DNA from: Bacteroidota bacterium
Lineage (GTDB): Bacteria; Bacteroidota; Bacteroidia; UBA4408
DNA: 64,000 bases
Assembly: GCA_016721765.1 (NCBI GenBank)
Contig: JADKHO010000001.1
Location: 856,001-920,000 of the forward strand
Direction of reading: 5' to 3'
The translations under genes and the position numbers were made by a program. Numbering within the stretch: position 1 is the stretch's first letter; every line of letters starts with the position of its first letter. The notes below the pieces were generated by a model. The model was given only the letters and a program-made list of their open reading frames with translations, was not told where the DNA came from and did not search any database. This document shows, one piece after another, positions 41,074 to 50,126 of the stretch.

Positions 41074-42630
41074 ATGAGCAACACTGTTTTAGAAAAAAAA
41101 TCAGGCATCGCCAAAAGCCTTGAAACACTTGGCATCAAAGCCCTTAATTTTGGTGCCTCAACGGGCTTAAATCATGTACATACAAAAGGAAAACAAATTG
41201 ATTCATACTCTCCTGTAAATGGGGAATTAATTGCCAGCGTAAATGCAGCAACCCCCGAAGATTACGAACGTACCCTTAAAACAGCCGAAGAAGCATTTAA
41301 GGTATGGCGCATGATTCCTGCACCCAAAAGAGGTGAAATGGTGCGTCAAATGGGCGAGCAATTTCGAAAATACAAAAACGAATTGGGCGAACTGGTTTCC
41401 TACGAAATGGGAAAAAGCTTGCAAGAAGGTAAAGGCGAAGTGCAAGAAATGATTGACATCTGTGATTTTGCGGTAGGATTATCACGTCAACTATACGGAT
41501 TAACAATGCACAGCGAACGCCCTTTGCACCGCATGTACGAGCAATATCATCCGCTTGGAATTGTGGGTGTAATATCTGCTTTTAACTTCCCTGTGGCAGT
41601 TTGGAGCTGGAATGCAGCTATTGCCTGGGTTTGTGGCGATGTGTGTGTGTGGAAGCCTAGTTCTAAAACACCACTTTGTGCCATTGCTTGTCAAAATATT
41701 ATAGCCGAAGTGCTTAAAAACAATAACGTTCCCGAAGGAGTGAGCTGTGTGTTAATTGGCAATGCGGTTGGCGATTTATTGAACAACGACAAACGCGTAC
41801 CTTTAGTTTCCTTTACAGGCTCCACGCGAATTGGTAGAAGAGTATCCTCGCTAGTTGCCGAACGTTTTGGAAAAACAATCTTGGAACTCGGCGGTAACAA
41901 TGCCATCATCGTTTCGGAACATGCTGATATGAAATTATTGGTTCCTGGTGTTGTGTTTGGTGCCGTGGGAACTGCCGGTCAACGCTGCACTTCCACTCGT
42001 CGCTTAATTGTTCACGAAAGTGTTTATGATAAGACCTTAGAGTCGCTTAAAAAGGCTTATTCTCAATTGCGCATGGGCAATCCCTTAGATGAAAAAAATC
42101 ACGTGGGTCCCTTAATCGACAAAGCAGCTGTGGCTGATTTTACTGCTGCTATTGAAGATGCAAAAAAAGATGGAGGAAAAGTGCTCTGTGGCGGAAACCT
42201 TATGGAAGGTGCCGGATACGAGTCGGGATGCTATGTAAATCCATGCATTATTGAAGTTAAAAACAACATCAAAAAAGTGTGCGAAGAAACCTTTGCTCCT
42301 ATTTTGTATGTGATGAAATATAAAACATTGGACGAAGCTATTGCCCTTCAAAATGGCGTTCCACAAGGTTTATCTTCAGCAATTTTCACTACCAACATGC
42401 GCGAAATGGAAAATTTTCTTTCGGTACAAGGCAGCGATTGCGGAATTGCCAACGTTAACATTGGAACTTCCGGTGCCGAAATTGGCGGTGCTTTTGGCGG
42501 AGAAAAAGAAACCGGTGGTGGCAGAGAAAGCGGAAGTGATGCTTGGAAAGCTTACATGCGCCGACAAACAAACACCATCAATTACAGCACAAGTTTACCT
42601 TTGGCACAAGGCATTAAATTTGATTTTTAA
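41074..42630 (+). CDS. ALDH7-family aldehyde dehydrogenase (aminoadipate semialdehyde dehydrogenase-like)
   Basis: 518 aa, full length. It has the standard ALDH core: N171 (AFNFP), K194 (WKPSSKTP), the NAD loop SFTGSTRIG (246-254), general base E271 (LELGGNNA) and the nucleophile C305 (GQRCTSTRR). The surrounding words (SAFNFPVAVWSWNAAIAWVCG, GPLIDKAAV, FGGEKETGGGRESGSDAWKAYMRRQTNTINYS) are those of ALDH7A1/antiquitin-type enzymes that oxidise aminoadipate semialdehyde (piperideine-6-carboxylate) in lysine breakdown with NAD. No lysine catabolic genes are beside it. It stands alone with its own promoter, and a terminator lies 37 bases downstream. Confidence 0.9.
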   Translation: MSNTVLEKKSGIAKSLETLGIKALNFGASTGLNHVHTKGKQIDSYSPVNGELIASVNAATPEDYERTLKTAEEAFKVWRMIPAPKRGEMVRQMGEQFRKYKNELGELVSYEMGKSLQEGKGEVQEMIDICDFAVGLSRQLYGLTMHSERPLHRMYEQYHPLGIVGVISAFNFPVAVWSWNAAIAWVCGDVCVWKPSSKTPLCAIACQNIIAEVLKNNNVPEGVSCVLIGNAVGDLLNNDKRVPLVSFTGSTRIGRRVSSLVAERFGKTILELGGNNAIIVSEHADMKLLVPGVVFGAVGTAGQRCTSTRRLIVHESVYDKTLESLKKAYSQLRMGNPLDEKNHVGPLIDKAAVADFTAAIEDAKKDGGKVLCGGNLMEGAGYESGCYVNPCIIEVKNNIKKVCEETFAPILYVMKYKTLDEAIALQNGVPQGLSSAIFTTNMREMENFLSVQGSDCGIANVNIGTSGAEIGGAFGGEKETGGGRESGSDAWKAYMRRQTNTINYSTSLPLAQGIKFDF

Positions 42631-42660
42631 ATAAACCACTTGCGCGCAAAAAATCATAAA

Positions 42661-43233
42661 ATGCATCAAAAAAAGCGGGTTTCAACTCCCCGCTTTTTTT
42701 TGTTGTTAACGCCAGCCTTATTCATTGTTCTGCTGGTCGGATGTTCCCAAATGGAGCCTGTAAATAAAGACCTGCGCTATTTTGATCTCCAGCGTTTTTA
42801 TGATTCTGAAGCTCAAAAGTTATCTGCCTCCAAGGCTCAATTAAAAAAAACAACTTTATTTGATGGGCAGCGCAATAGCACCATTTTAACTCAGCCAGAT
42901 TGGCACAAAGAATTCGCACTATTAATGCTTGCAGATATCAACAAACCTGCCTGGAAAAACAGTTTTAGGATTGATACTGTTAAACACGATAGTACACTAC
43001 TTATTCGTTATACCGCAACAGAAAATCACATTGCTGTTCGATTGTTGGAAGTTACGCGTGTGATGGGTGAGGTAGTTAAAATACATTGCAAGTCAGTTGC
43101 TGATAATTTTGTGTATGCCACCACTCAAGAAATGTGGTATGCTCCTCAAGAAGGATTTCGCGTTTTTGGAAGTCAAAAAGTACTTTGGTTTTATGAGAAA
43201 CGCTACGAAATAAAAACTGCTTTTATGTATTAA
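42661..43233 (+). CDS. Lipoprotein of unknown function
   Basis: 190 aa from ATG 42661, where a typical lipoprotein signal starts (MHQKKRV...LFIVLLVGC). A TTG 21 bases earlier is an alternative. The mature part is a mix of strands without recognised motifs. Its first codons overlap the intrinsic terminator of the aldehyde dehydrogenase (42668-42700), so transcription from upstream should stop before the gene body. Nothing nearby indicates its function. Confidence 0.6.
   Translation: MHQKKRVSTPRFFLLLTPALFIVLLVGCSQMEPVNKDLRYFDLQRFYDSEAQKLSASKAQLKKTTLFDGQRNSTILTQPDWHKEFALLMLADINKPAWKNSFRIDTVKHDSTLLIRYTATENHIAVRLLEVTRVMGEVVKIHCKSVADNFVYATTQEMWYAPQEGFRVFGSQKVLWFYEKRYEIKTAFMY
42668..42700 (+). terminator. 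Intrinsic terminator inside the lipoprotein start
   Basis: AAAAAAAGCGGG (42668-42679) pairs with CCCGCTTTTTTT (42689-42700) with a 9-base loop, followed by more T. It ends the aldehyde dehydrogenase transcript and lies within the first 15 codons of the next gene. Confidence 0.7.
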
Positions 43234-43273
43234 ATTCAACACCTTTCTTAGCATAAAAATTAGCGCAAAGCCA

Positions 43274-43909
43274 ATGGATAAATCCGAAAAAGCCGTATCC
43301 GTTTTCAACAAGTTAGCCGTCGAATATCAAGCTCGCTTTATGGATGTGAGCCTCTATCACGACACCTTCGATTTTTTTTGCGAAACTATTTCCACTCCCA
43401 ATGCGAGCGTTTTAGACATTGCCTGCGGACCGGGCAACATTACAAAATACCTGCTTCAAAAGCGCCCTGATTTTTCGCTTCTTGGGATTGATTTAGCTCC
43501 AAACATGCTTGCTTTGGCGCAGGAAAATAACCCATCCGCGCGTTTTCAGCTACTGGATGCGCGTGAAATTTCAAAGCTAACGCAGCAACAGGATGGAATT
43601 ATGTGTGGCTTTTGTTTGCCTTATCTTTCAAAAGCTGAAGCACTGAAGCTTATTCAGGATGCCTCTCAATTACTTCACACAGGAGGCCTGCTTTATTTAA
43701 GTACCATGGAGGACGATTACGAAAAATCGGGATTGAAAAAGGGAAGTTCGGGTGACGAACTATTTATGCATTATCACCAAGCCGACTACCTTTGTGCGGC
43801 GCTGCTTAAAAACAGTTTAAAGCTCCTAAAACTTGATCGAAAAGTAATAGAAACAGCCGATGCTCCAACGGTGATTGATTTAATTCTTATAGCCCAAAAA
43901 CAGGCCTAG
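43274..43909 (+). CDS. Class I SAM-dependent methyltransferase
   Basis: 211 aa. The nucleotide-binding motif I is VLDIACGPGN (about 46-55), followed by LLGIDLAPNML (motif II with acid), RFQLLDAREI (motif III) and the post-motif GGLLYLSTMED. The fold is the standard Rossmann-like methyltransferase. Substrate cannot be judged; the C-terminal part lacks specificity motifs. It is a single gene 40 bases after the lipoprotein gene. Confidence 0.85.
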   Translation: MDKSEKAVSVFNKLAVEYQARFMDVSLYHDTFDFFCETISTPNASVLDIACGPGNITKYLLQKRPDFSLLGIDLAPNMLALAQENNPSARFQLLDAREISKLTQQQDGIMCGFCLPYLSKAEALKLIQDASQLLHTGGLLYLSTMEDDYEKSGLKKGSSGDELFMHYHQADYLCAALLKNSLKLLKLDRKVIETADAPTVIDLILIAQKQA

Positions 43910-43956
43910 CGGTGTAATGAAAAATGCATACATTTATGCAAATCAATTTTCTAGCT

Positions 43957-44661
43957 ATGAAAAAACTAATAACACTAATAGCATTTATGATGCTTGGAAA
44001 CCTTTTAGCAAATGCCCAATTTGTGCCGGCTTTTCCGGATAATGAATTGCCCTTAAACCAACCTTGTGAAGTGACTAAGGCAGACGGAACGATTTTAAAA
44101 GGAACCTTAAAATCGGCTATGCAAATGAATGGACGCTTAAAGTCCTTCGCAGTTGCACCGGATGATGGTAGTGATAAACAACGCTTTAAAGCAGATGAAG
44201 TGATTCAGGTTAAAATGAAACCCTCAAACATGCAAAAAATTGCTGAAATTGTGCGTTCTGCCACCGATATGAGCAAAATGCAAAATATTGGTGATGTAAT
44301 TGATTGTGATTGGATTTATTATGAAACCGTAAAGATGCCCAACTCCGATAAAAGCTTCTTAGCGCAACGCTTAAATCCCGGCGCAGCAAACAATAAATTA
44401 AAAGTATATCAAGACCCCAATGCTAAGAGCGATGCCAGTGTTGGATTTGGGGGTATGACGCTCATCGGAGGAAAAGATTTGAGCTATTACATTTTAACCG
44501 AAGGCGGCACCAACTCTGTTCTGGCGCAAAGCAAAAAGTACAAAGATCAAATGGCACTGATTTATAAAGATTGCCCCAGCTTTTTTACTGACATTAACGG
44601 ACATACCGATTGGAGCCAGTTTCCTAAGCAGGTGGCGCTTTACAACCATACTTGCAAATAA
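43957..44661 (+). CDS. Secreted hypothetical protein (234 aa)
   Basis: 234 aa from the ATG at the signal peptide (MKKLITLIAFMMLGNLLANAQ); ATG at 43924 would add a non-signal leader of 11 residues. The mature part has LPLNQPCEVTKADGTILKGTLKSAMQMNGRLKSF, a beta-rich segment, and later LLNPGAANNKLKVYQDP-like and YYILTEGGTNSVLA parts. No known domain is seen. It probably acts in the periplasm. No regulatory sequence is evident. Confidence 0.6.
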   Translation: MKKLITLIAFMMLGNLLANAQFVPAFPDNELPLNQPCEVTKADGTILKGTLKSAMQMNGRLKSFAVAPDDGSDKQRFKADEVIQVKMKPSNMQKIAEIVRSATDMSKMQNIGDVIDCDWIYYETVKMPNSDKSFLAQRLNPGAANNKLKVYQDPNAKSDASVGFGGMTLIGGKDLSYYILTEGGTNSVLAQSKKYKDQMALIYKDCPSFFTDINGHTDWSQFPKQVALYNHTCK

Positions 44662-44768
44662 ATCGCACCAATACTCCTATATATTTTTGGCTGATGGCGC
44701 TGCTTTTGCGCTAAGGGATTTTCATTAACAAAATAAAACATTACCCTTTTTAAAATTGTTTCATTTGC

Positions 44769-44799
44769 TTGAAAATGAGCCTTTTTACACTTACCTTTG
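44769..44799 (+). promoter_or_regulatory. Bacteroidota-type promoter, near-leaderless
   Basis: TTG (44769-44771), 20 bases, then TACCTTTG (44792-44799). The start codon of the HYC_CC_PP gene (44807) follows only eight bases later, so the transcript would have almost no leader. Confidence 0.6.
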
Positions 44800-44806
44800 C
44801 TGCGCA

Positions 44807-45205
44807 ATGAAAAAACGGATAAAACCCTTTTTAATTCTATTTGTTGCCCTTGCAATAGTGGCTTCCTCTACCGGAATTACCTTTTTTAAAATGGTTTGTG
44901 GTAAGAGCGGTAAAGAAATTGTTTCCCTGCAAGCGTTTACCAATTGCTGCAAAAAAAACACTCCTTCCTGCCACAGTATAAATAAGAAATGCTGTGATTT
45001 TTCGAAGCAAACATTTAAGTTAAGCTTGCTTCATAAAGACTCCTCCAAACCATTTTCTTTTATAAGTGCTGTTACTTTTTTTGTTAGCCACACTGTTTTT
45101 TATAAGGTACACAGTTATTCCCTTCCAATAATACTAGCAAGCGACACATCGCCGCCAAAATCCGGTCGAGAAATTCTTTGCCTGCACGCTACTTATTTAA
45201 TTTGA
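44807..45205 (+). CDS. HYC_CC_PP-family protein (metal-related)
   Basis: 132 aa from ATG 44807; the promoter at 44792-44799 excludes the upstream ATG at 44756. A signal or membrane segment (residues 4-22) is followed by NCCKKNTPSCH, KKCCDF and TSPPKSG, the Cys/His and Pro-Pro marks after which this Bacteroidota family is named. It usually lies before a TonB-dependent receptor and metal genes, as it does here, so a role in heavy-metal (copper) handling is likely. No experimental function is known to me. Confidence 0.75.
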   Translation: MKKRIKPFLILFVALAIVASSTGITFFKMVCGKSGKEIVSLQAFTNCCKKNTPSCHSINKKCCDFSKQTFKLSLLHKDSSKPFSFISAVTFFVSHTVFYKVHSYSLPIILASDTSPPKSGREILCLHATYLI

Positions 45206-45340
45206 TTTTTGGCTTGACCCCGCAGGTCAACATGTGATTCTATTTGTGCTCACACGAATTGAAAATGCTGTTCCATTAGCTGCTTTTGGAATACACCTTC
45301 CTTCGTATTGGCAGCTGTACTAATTCACCCGAAAAATCAA

Positions 45341-47569
45341 ATGAAAAGTTTTATTTTATTCCTGTCGATGGCATTACCATCCATTGCAATGGCGCAAACA
45401 TTAAGCACCATCCGCGGAAGCGTGTACGAAATGAATGGGCAAAGTAAAGAGTTTCTTACCGGTGTCAACATTGTTGTAGTGGGCACTACAGAAGGTTCAA
45501 CTAGCGATAGTAGCGGTAGTTTTGAAATAAACACTGCACAAGAATTTCCTGTAAGGTTGGCTATAAGTTATGTGGGATACAGCAGAGACACCTTCAAAAT
45601 TACGGAACACACCGCCACTCAAGTGAATATTGAATTAAAAAAATCAATCACGTTAAAGGAGGCCATTGTAGAAGGGCGCATTGAATCAACCGCCATTTCC
45701 ACACTCACACCGATCAACACTACTACCATTACCAGTGGCGAATTATTAAAAGCCGCTTGTTGTAATTTGTCCGAAAGTTTTGAAACCAATCCGGTGGTGG
45801 ATGTTAATCAAACCGATGCTGTTACCGGGGCAAAGCAAATTCAAATGTTGGGCTTGGATGGAATTTACACGCAGATACAAAGTGAAAACGTGCCCTTGAT
45901 TCGTGGTTTATCTGCAGCCTATGGCTTAGGTTTTACGCCCGGGCCTTGGATTGAATCCATTCAAATTAACAAAGGCGTGGGTTCCGTAATTAATGGCTAT
46001 GAAGGCATCACGGGGCAACTCAATATTGAGCTTAAAAAACCGCAAACAGCAGAAGCTGTTTTTATTAATGGCTATGTAAATCACGAAGGGCGCGAAGAGC
46101 TGAACATTCAACTGGCCAATCGTTTTAAGAAAAACACCAGCGGTGAACTCTTGTTGCACGGGAGCACGCAAGTTAAAAAAGTGGACCACAACGGCGATGG
46201 CTTTTTAGATCAACCACTCTATCAACAATTAAATGCATACAACCGTTGGCATTTTGGTATACCCAATAAACTCGAGGCACAGGTTGGGCTGCGTGCTTTG
46301 TATGACGATAAACAAGGTGGGCAAAACCGCTTTAACTATTCTAACGACTTTGGAAAGCAAACAAATTACGGGGTTGGAATCAACAATAAACTAATTGAAT
46401 TATTCACGAAAACCGGAACCATAAATGCGGCTAAACCTTATAAAAGTTTTGCGCTCATTACCTCCACACGGCTGCATTTGCAAGACAGTTATTTTGGATT
46501 AAAAACATATTCGGCAAGGCAAGAGTCGTTTTATGCCAATACGATTTACCAAACCATAATAAGCGATACCCGACATTACATTAGAGGCGGACTCAGCTTT
46601 AACTACAACAACTATTTCGAAAAAATTAATGGCTTACCTTTGCGCACACAAGAGCTTGTTCCGGGGGCTTATGCCGAATATACCTACAACGATTTGCAGC
46701 AGTTTTCGCTGGTTGCGGGTGTACGAGAAGATTATCACAATTCCTTTGGTTTTTATCTTACTCCACGCCTTCACCTTAAATATAATTTTACTCAACTTAC
46801 TTCCCTTCGCCTGAGTGGTGGAAGAGGCTGGCGCACCGCACGTGTGTATGCCGAAAACACAGGGGCTTTTGCTTCTTCACGTACGATAAATGCTGCTATG
46901 GATTTGCGTCCTGAGGTGGCTTGGAATTCCGGAATTAATTTCACGCACAAGTTCAGATTATTTGCTCGTGAAGCTGTTTTTAATGTGGATTACTACTATA
47001 CCTTTTTCGAAAACCAAGTGGTACTTGATATGGAGGAAATTCACGAAATTCGTTTTTATAACCTCAACGGAAAATCTTATGCACACTATGTTCAAGGTGA
47101 GATAACAACAGAGCCAATACCAAATTTCACGGTCTTGCTTGCTTATAAACACAATGAAACAGCTACGAATTATTCGGGCACGCTGCGGCAACGACCATTT
47201 GTGCCACGCGATAAGGGCTTGCTGAATGTGGAATACAAAACGAAAAATAAAAAATGGAGCATGAATGCAACTGCAAAAGTTTTTGGATACAGTCGTATTC
47301 CTTCGGGTGGGATAATTCATCATGGAAATGAAATTCCGTTGCGCTCAAAACCGTATTCGCTTTATGCTGCACAAGTGAGTTATTTTTTAATGCGTTTTGA
47401 TGTATATGTAGGAGCCGAAAATATTGGAAACTTCACTCAGCACAATCCTATTATCGATGCAGAAAGTCCATTCAGTAGCAGCTTCGATGCATCGCTTGTG
47501 TGGGGGCCATTAATGGGCCGATTAATGTATATAGGGTTTAGATGGAAACCCTTTTCTTCAAAAAAATAA
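45341..47569 (+). CDS. TonB-dependent receptor (metal uptake-like)
   Basis: 742 aa from ATG 45341, where the signal peptide starts (MKSFILFLSMALPSIAMA); an upstream TTG gives no benefit. Residues about 20-105 are a carboxypeptidase-regulatory-like domain, about 110-225 the plug (DGIYTQIQSENVPLIRGLSAAYGL), and the rest a 22-strand-type barrel ending in ...FRWKPFSSKK. It would import a chelated metal or other ligand across the outer membrane, driven by TonB. Neighbours are the HYC_CC_PP protein before and an HMA protein after, so copper is the likely cargo; this is inferred. Confidence 0.85.
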   Translation: MKSFILFLSMALPSIAMAQTLSTIRGSVYEMNGQSKEFLTGVNIVVVGTTEGSTSDSSGSFEINTAQEFPVRLAISYVGYSRDTFKITEHTATQVNIELKKSITLKEAIVEGRIESTAISTLTPINTTTITSGELLKAACCNLSESFETNPVVDVNQTDAVTGAKQIQMLGLDGIYTQIQSENVPLIRGLSAAYGLGFTPGPWIESIQINKGVGSVINGYEGITGQLNIELKKPQTAEAVFINGYVNHEGREELNIQLANRFKKNTSGELLLHGSTQVKKVDHNGDGFLDQPLYQQLNAYNRWHFGIPNKLEAQVGLRALYDDKQGGQNRFNYSNDFGKQTNYGVGINNKLIELFTKTGTINAAKPYKSFALITSTRLHLQDSYFGLKTYSARQESFYANTIYQTIISDTRHYIRGGLSFNYNNYFEKINGLPLRTQELVPGAYAEYTYNDLQQFSLVAGVREDYHNSFGFYLTPRLHLKYNFTQLTSLRLSGGRGWRTARVYAENTGAFASSRTINAAMDLRPEVAWNSGINFTHKFRLFAREAVFNVDYYYTFFENQVVLDMEEIHEIRFYNLNGKSYAHYVQGEITTEPIPNFTVLLAYKHNETATNYSGTLRQRPFVPRDKGLLNVEYKTKNKKWSMNATAKVFGYSRIPSGGIIHHGNEIPLRSKPYSLYAAQVSYFLMRFDVYVGAENIGNFTQHNPIIDAESPFSSSFDASLVWGPLMGRLMYIGFRWKPFSSKK

Positions 47570-47584
47570 AAATAAAAACTTACT

Positions 47585-47953
47585 ATGAACCCTTTAAAAA
47601 ATCAAACTATGCTAAAGAGAATTTTCCTGTTCGTGCTGCTTTCCTTTTCATTAGGAGTATTGGCACAAAATAAAAAGAATGAAGTCATCAAAATTAAAAC
47701 ATCTGCAGAGTGCGAGCAATGCAAAAAAAGACTTGAATCCAACTTGATTTATACTAAAGGAGTTAAGTTTTGCAAACTAGATGTGCCTTCAAAAGTACTT
47801 ACGGTTACTTATAATCCCGAAAAAACAAGTCCCGCGAATATTCGTTTAGCGATAAGTCAATTGGGATATGATGCCGATGAGCTAAAAGCAGACGCGCTGG
47901 AATATGAGAAGTTGCCCGAATGTTGTAAAAAAGGAGGAACAGATCATAAATAA
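47585..47953 (+). CDS. Periplasmic heavy-metal-associated (HMA) domain protein
   Basis: 122 aa with a signal peptide (MLKRIFLFVLLSFSLGVLA) from the second ATG at 47609. The HMA fold is clear: KIKTSAECEQCKKRLESNL with the metal-binding CxxC (CEQC), VKFCKLDVPSKVLTVTYNP and IRLAISQLGYDAD. The C-terminal CCKKG adds thiols. It would bind copper or a similar ion and pass it on. It lies 15 bases after the TonB receptor and completes the metal operon. Confidence 0.88.
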   Translation: MNPLKNQTMLKRIFLFVLLSFSLGVLAQNKKNEVIKIKTSAECEQCKKRLESNLIYTKGVKFCKLDVPSKVLTVTYNPEKTSPANIRLAISQLGYDADELKADALEYEKLPECCKKGGTDHK

Positions 47954-48008
47954 CATCAAGCATTGCGCAGAATAATAAAATTTCTAACTTGCTTCAAATT
48001 TATACACT

Positions 48009-50102
48009 ATGAAGCATTTTTTAGTTATCTCGGCATTGTGCCTTACTTCCTTGTTTTCTTACAGCCAATGCAGTACCACCAATGGAACCGGCTGCCTGTG
48101 TCCCGATGGAATTTCAACCGATTGTGATTTATTGCCTGACATCACCGTTTCGGAATATGCGTTCCAAACCTATCAAGGAGGACCCAATGAATATCCGCAA
48201 ACCAATGCCGGAGCAAGTGTAACTGCTCAAGGTCCTGATGATGGGCGTTTTCGACTCTCTGCTTCTACCCCTAATACCGGAAGCGGTGCGCTGGAAGTAA
48301 GAGCAGTTGACAGCAATGGCAAACGCTGGTTTTTGTGTGGTACAGATACCTTTTCAATAACTGACCCTAATGCTTCAGCAAGCTTTACATGCCCGAATGG
48401 CAATCCTAATCCACATCAACTGCTAAAGCAACGCGTGTATCATAAAAGTGGAATCAATATGACTTTCACAGAGCATTTTGCAGGAAGTATGACCTATCAT
48501 CCTTCACACGGACATTATCATGTGGACGATTGGGAGATAATGACTATCCGCATTAAGGACAGCACCGAAAGCAATCCATTAAAATGGCCTGTTGTAGGTA
48601 CCGGAAATAAAGTTGGTTTTTGTATCGAAGATTTTCAAAACTGTAGCACAGCAAATGGGCATTGCAGAGATTCAGCCGGCACAATATTAACCTACAATAC
48701 AATAGTGAATCATGGCCATGGTGGCGGCAATTATAGCTGTGGATTAGCCTTTCAAGGAATTACTGTTGGCTATACCGATATTTACTGGGAAACACTAGAT
48801 GGACAATGGATTTATATTGCACCCGGAACCTGTAACGGACAGTACTATGTGGTAATTGAGGTAGATCCGCATAACTTTTTTCAAGAGTCGAATGAGGGCA
48901 ACAATATTTTTGCATCGCCCATTCAATTAACGCAGCAAAGCCCTAGCGGAAATCCGGTAATTGAAATTCACTCCAACAAAAACTCATCTACCGTTTGCGC
49001 AGGCGACAGTGTTGAATTAACAGCTACTGCCGGCACTTCTATATTGTGGTCTACTGGTGAAACAAAACAAACTATTAAGGTACCATCAGCTAGCGCCACT
49101 TACACCGTGCATGTCACAAACTATTGCGGAACCGACTCTGCATCCTATACTTTAACTGAAGTTCCAAGCCCGTCAATACCAATTCCTTTGGGCGATACTG
49201 TTAATGTTTCAGGAAATGCAACATTAGTGGCTTCGGGTAGTGGGCTCATAAAATGGTATAATGCAGCCGGGAATTATGTTGCCAGTGGGGATACATTCAT
49301 TACTCCCACCATTTCCACTTCAACCATCTATTTTGCTGAAAACACTGCACAGCATACCGATACAGCATATGCTTATCCGCACGATAATGCTTTAGGTTCG
49401 GCAGCTTATATTAACTCTGCTCAATATGAGCTCTTTCATGCGGATGTTGATTTTACTTTGGTATCTGTAAAAGTGTATGCTCAAAATGCCGGAAACATTA
49501 CGGTTCAATTGCTCAGCAGCGTAGGTGCCATTTTGCAAACAGTTACTTCAGCAGTTCCAGTTGGGATGAGCCGCGTAATTCTTAATTTTCAAGTTCTTGG
49601 CGGAAGCAATTATCGTTTGAATTACAGTGGAGGCGGAGTGTATTTAATGCGTAACAATTCGGCAAATGTGAGTTATCCTTATGGTGTGCCCGGAATCGTA
49701 ACAATTACCGGGGCTTCTGCCGGCGCTTCTTATTATTATTATTTCTACGATTGGAAAGTTGCAACGGCAAATAGTTCATGTCCAAGCGCACGCATTCCGG
49801 TGTTGGCTTATGTAGATCAATCAACCGACATTTCTAAATACAATTTATTTGATAAGTCCCTTCACGTTTACCCTAATCCTTCTGCCGGAGTATTTACTGT
49901 TGAGTTTACATCAGCACTAAAAACCTTTGCCAAAGTACAGATTTTAGACCCTCTTGGGCGTATTGTATGGGAGCAAGAAACGGGAGCAATTCAAGGGAGA
50001 ACAGAAAGCGTATTAAATACACATTCGCTAGCAAAAGGAGTTTATAGTTTGCGTGTTTTAGCCGACAAAAAACAATATATTAGAAGATTGGTTATTCAAT
50101 AA
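48009..50102 (+). CDS. Secreted lysyl-oxidase-like protein with T9SS sorting domain
   Basis: 697 aa with a signal peptide (about 1-20). Residues about 40-310 match bacterial lysyl oxidase-like domains: HPSHGHYHVDDWEI (164-177, a His cluster for copper), GNKVGFCIEDFQNCS, GITVGYTDIYWETLDGQWI and GQYYVVIEVDPHNFFQESNEGNN. A later Ig-like module (about 320-390), a segment of unknown fold (about 395-600), and a T9SS sorting domain (VYPNPSAGVF) follow. In animals such enzymes oxidise lysine amines with copper and a quinone cofactor. The preceding operon handles metal, which fits a copper enzyme. Whether it is active is unknown. Confidence 0.8.
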   Translation: MKHFLVISALCLTSLFSYSQCSTTNGTGCLCPDGISTDCDLLPDITVSEYAFQTYQGGPNEYPQTNAGASVTAQGPDDGRFRLSASTPNTGSGALEVRAVDSNGKRWFLCGTDTFSITDPNASASFTCPNGNPNPHQLLKQRVYHKSGINMTFTEHFAGSMTYHPSHGHYHVDDWEIMTIRIKDSTESNPLKWPVVGTGNKVGFCIEDFQNCSTANGHCRDSAGTILTYNTIVNHGHGGGNYSCGLAFQGITVGYTDIYWETLDGQWIYIAPGTCNGQYYVVIEVDPHNFFQESNEGNNIFASPIQLTQQSPSGNPVIEIHSNKNSSTVCAGDSVELTATAGTSILWSTGETKQTIKVPSASATYTVHVTNYCGTDSASYTLTEVPSPSIPIPLGDTVNVSGNATLVASGSGLIKWYNAAGNYVASGDTFITPTISTSTIYFAENTAQHTDTAYAYPHDNALGSAAYINSAQYELFHADVDFTLVSVKVYAQNAGNITVQLLSSVGAILQTVTSAVPVGMSRVILNFQVLGGSNYRLNYSGGGVYLMRNNSANVSYPYGVPGIVTITGASAGASYYYYFYDWKVATANSSCPSARIPVLAYVDQSTDISKYNLFDKSLHVYPNPSAGVFTVEFTSALKTFAKVQILDPLGRIVWEQETGAIQGRTESVLNTHSLAKGVYSLRVLADKKQYIRRLVIQ

Positions 50103-50126
50103 TACTAGCGAATGGAATAAATTCAA

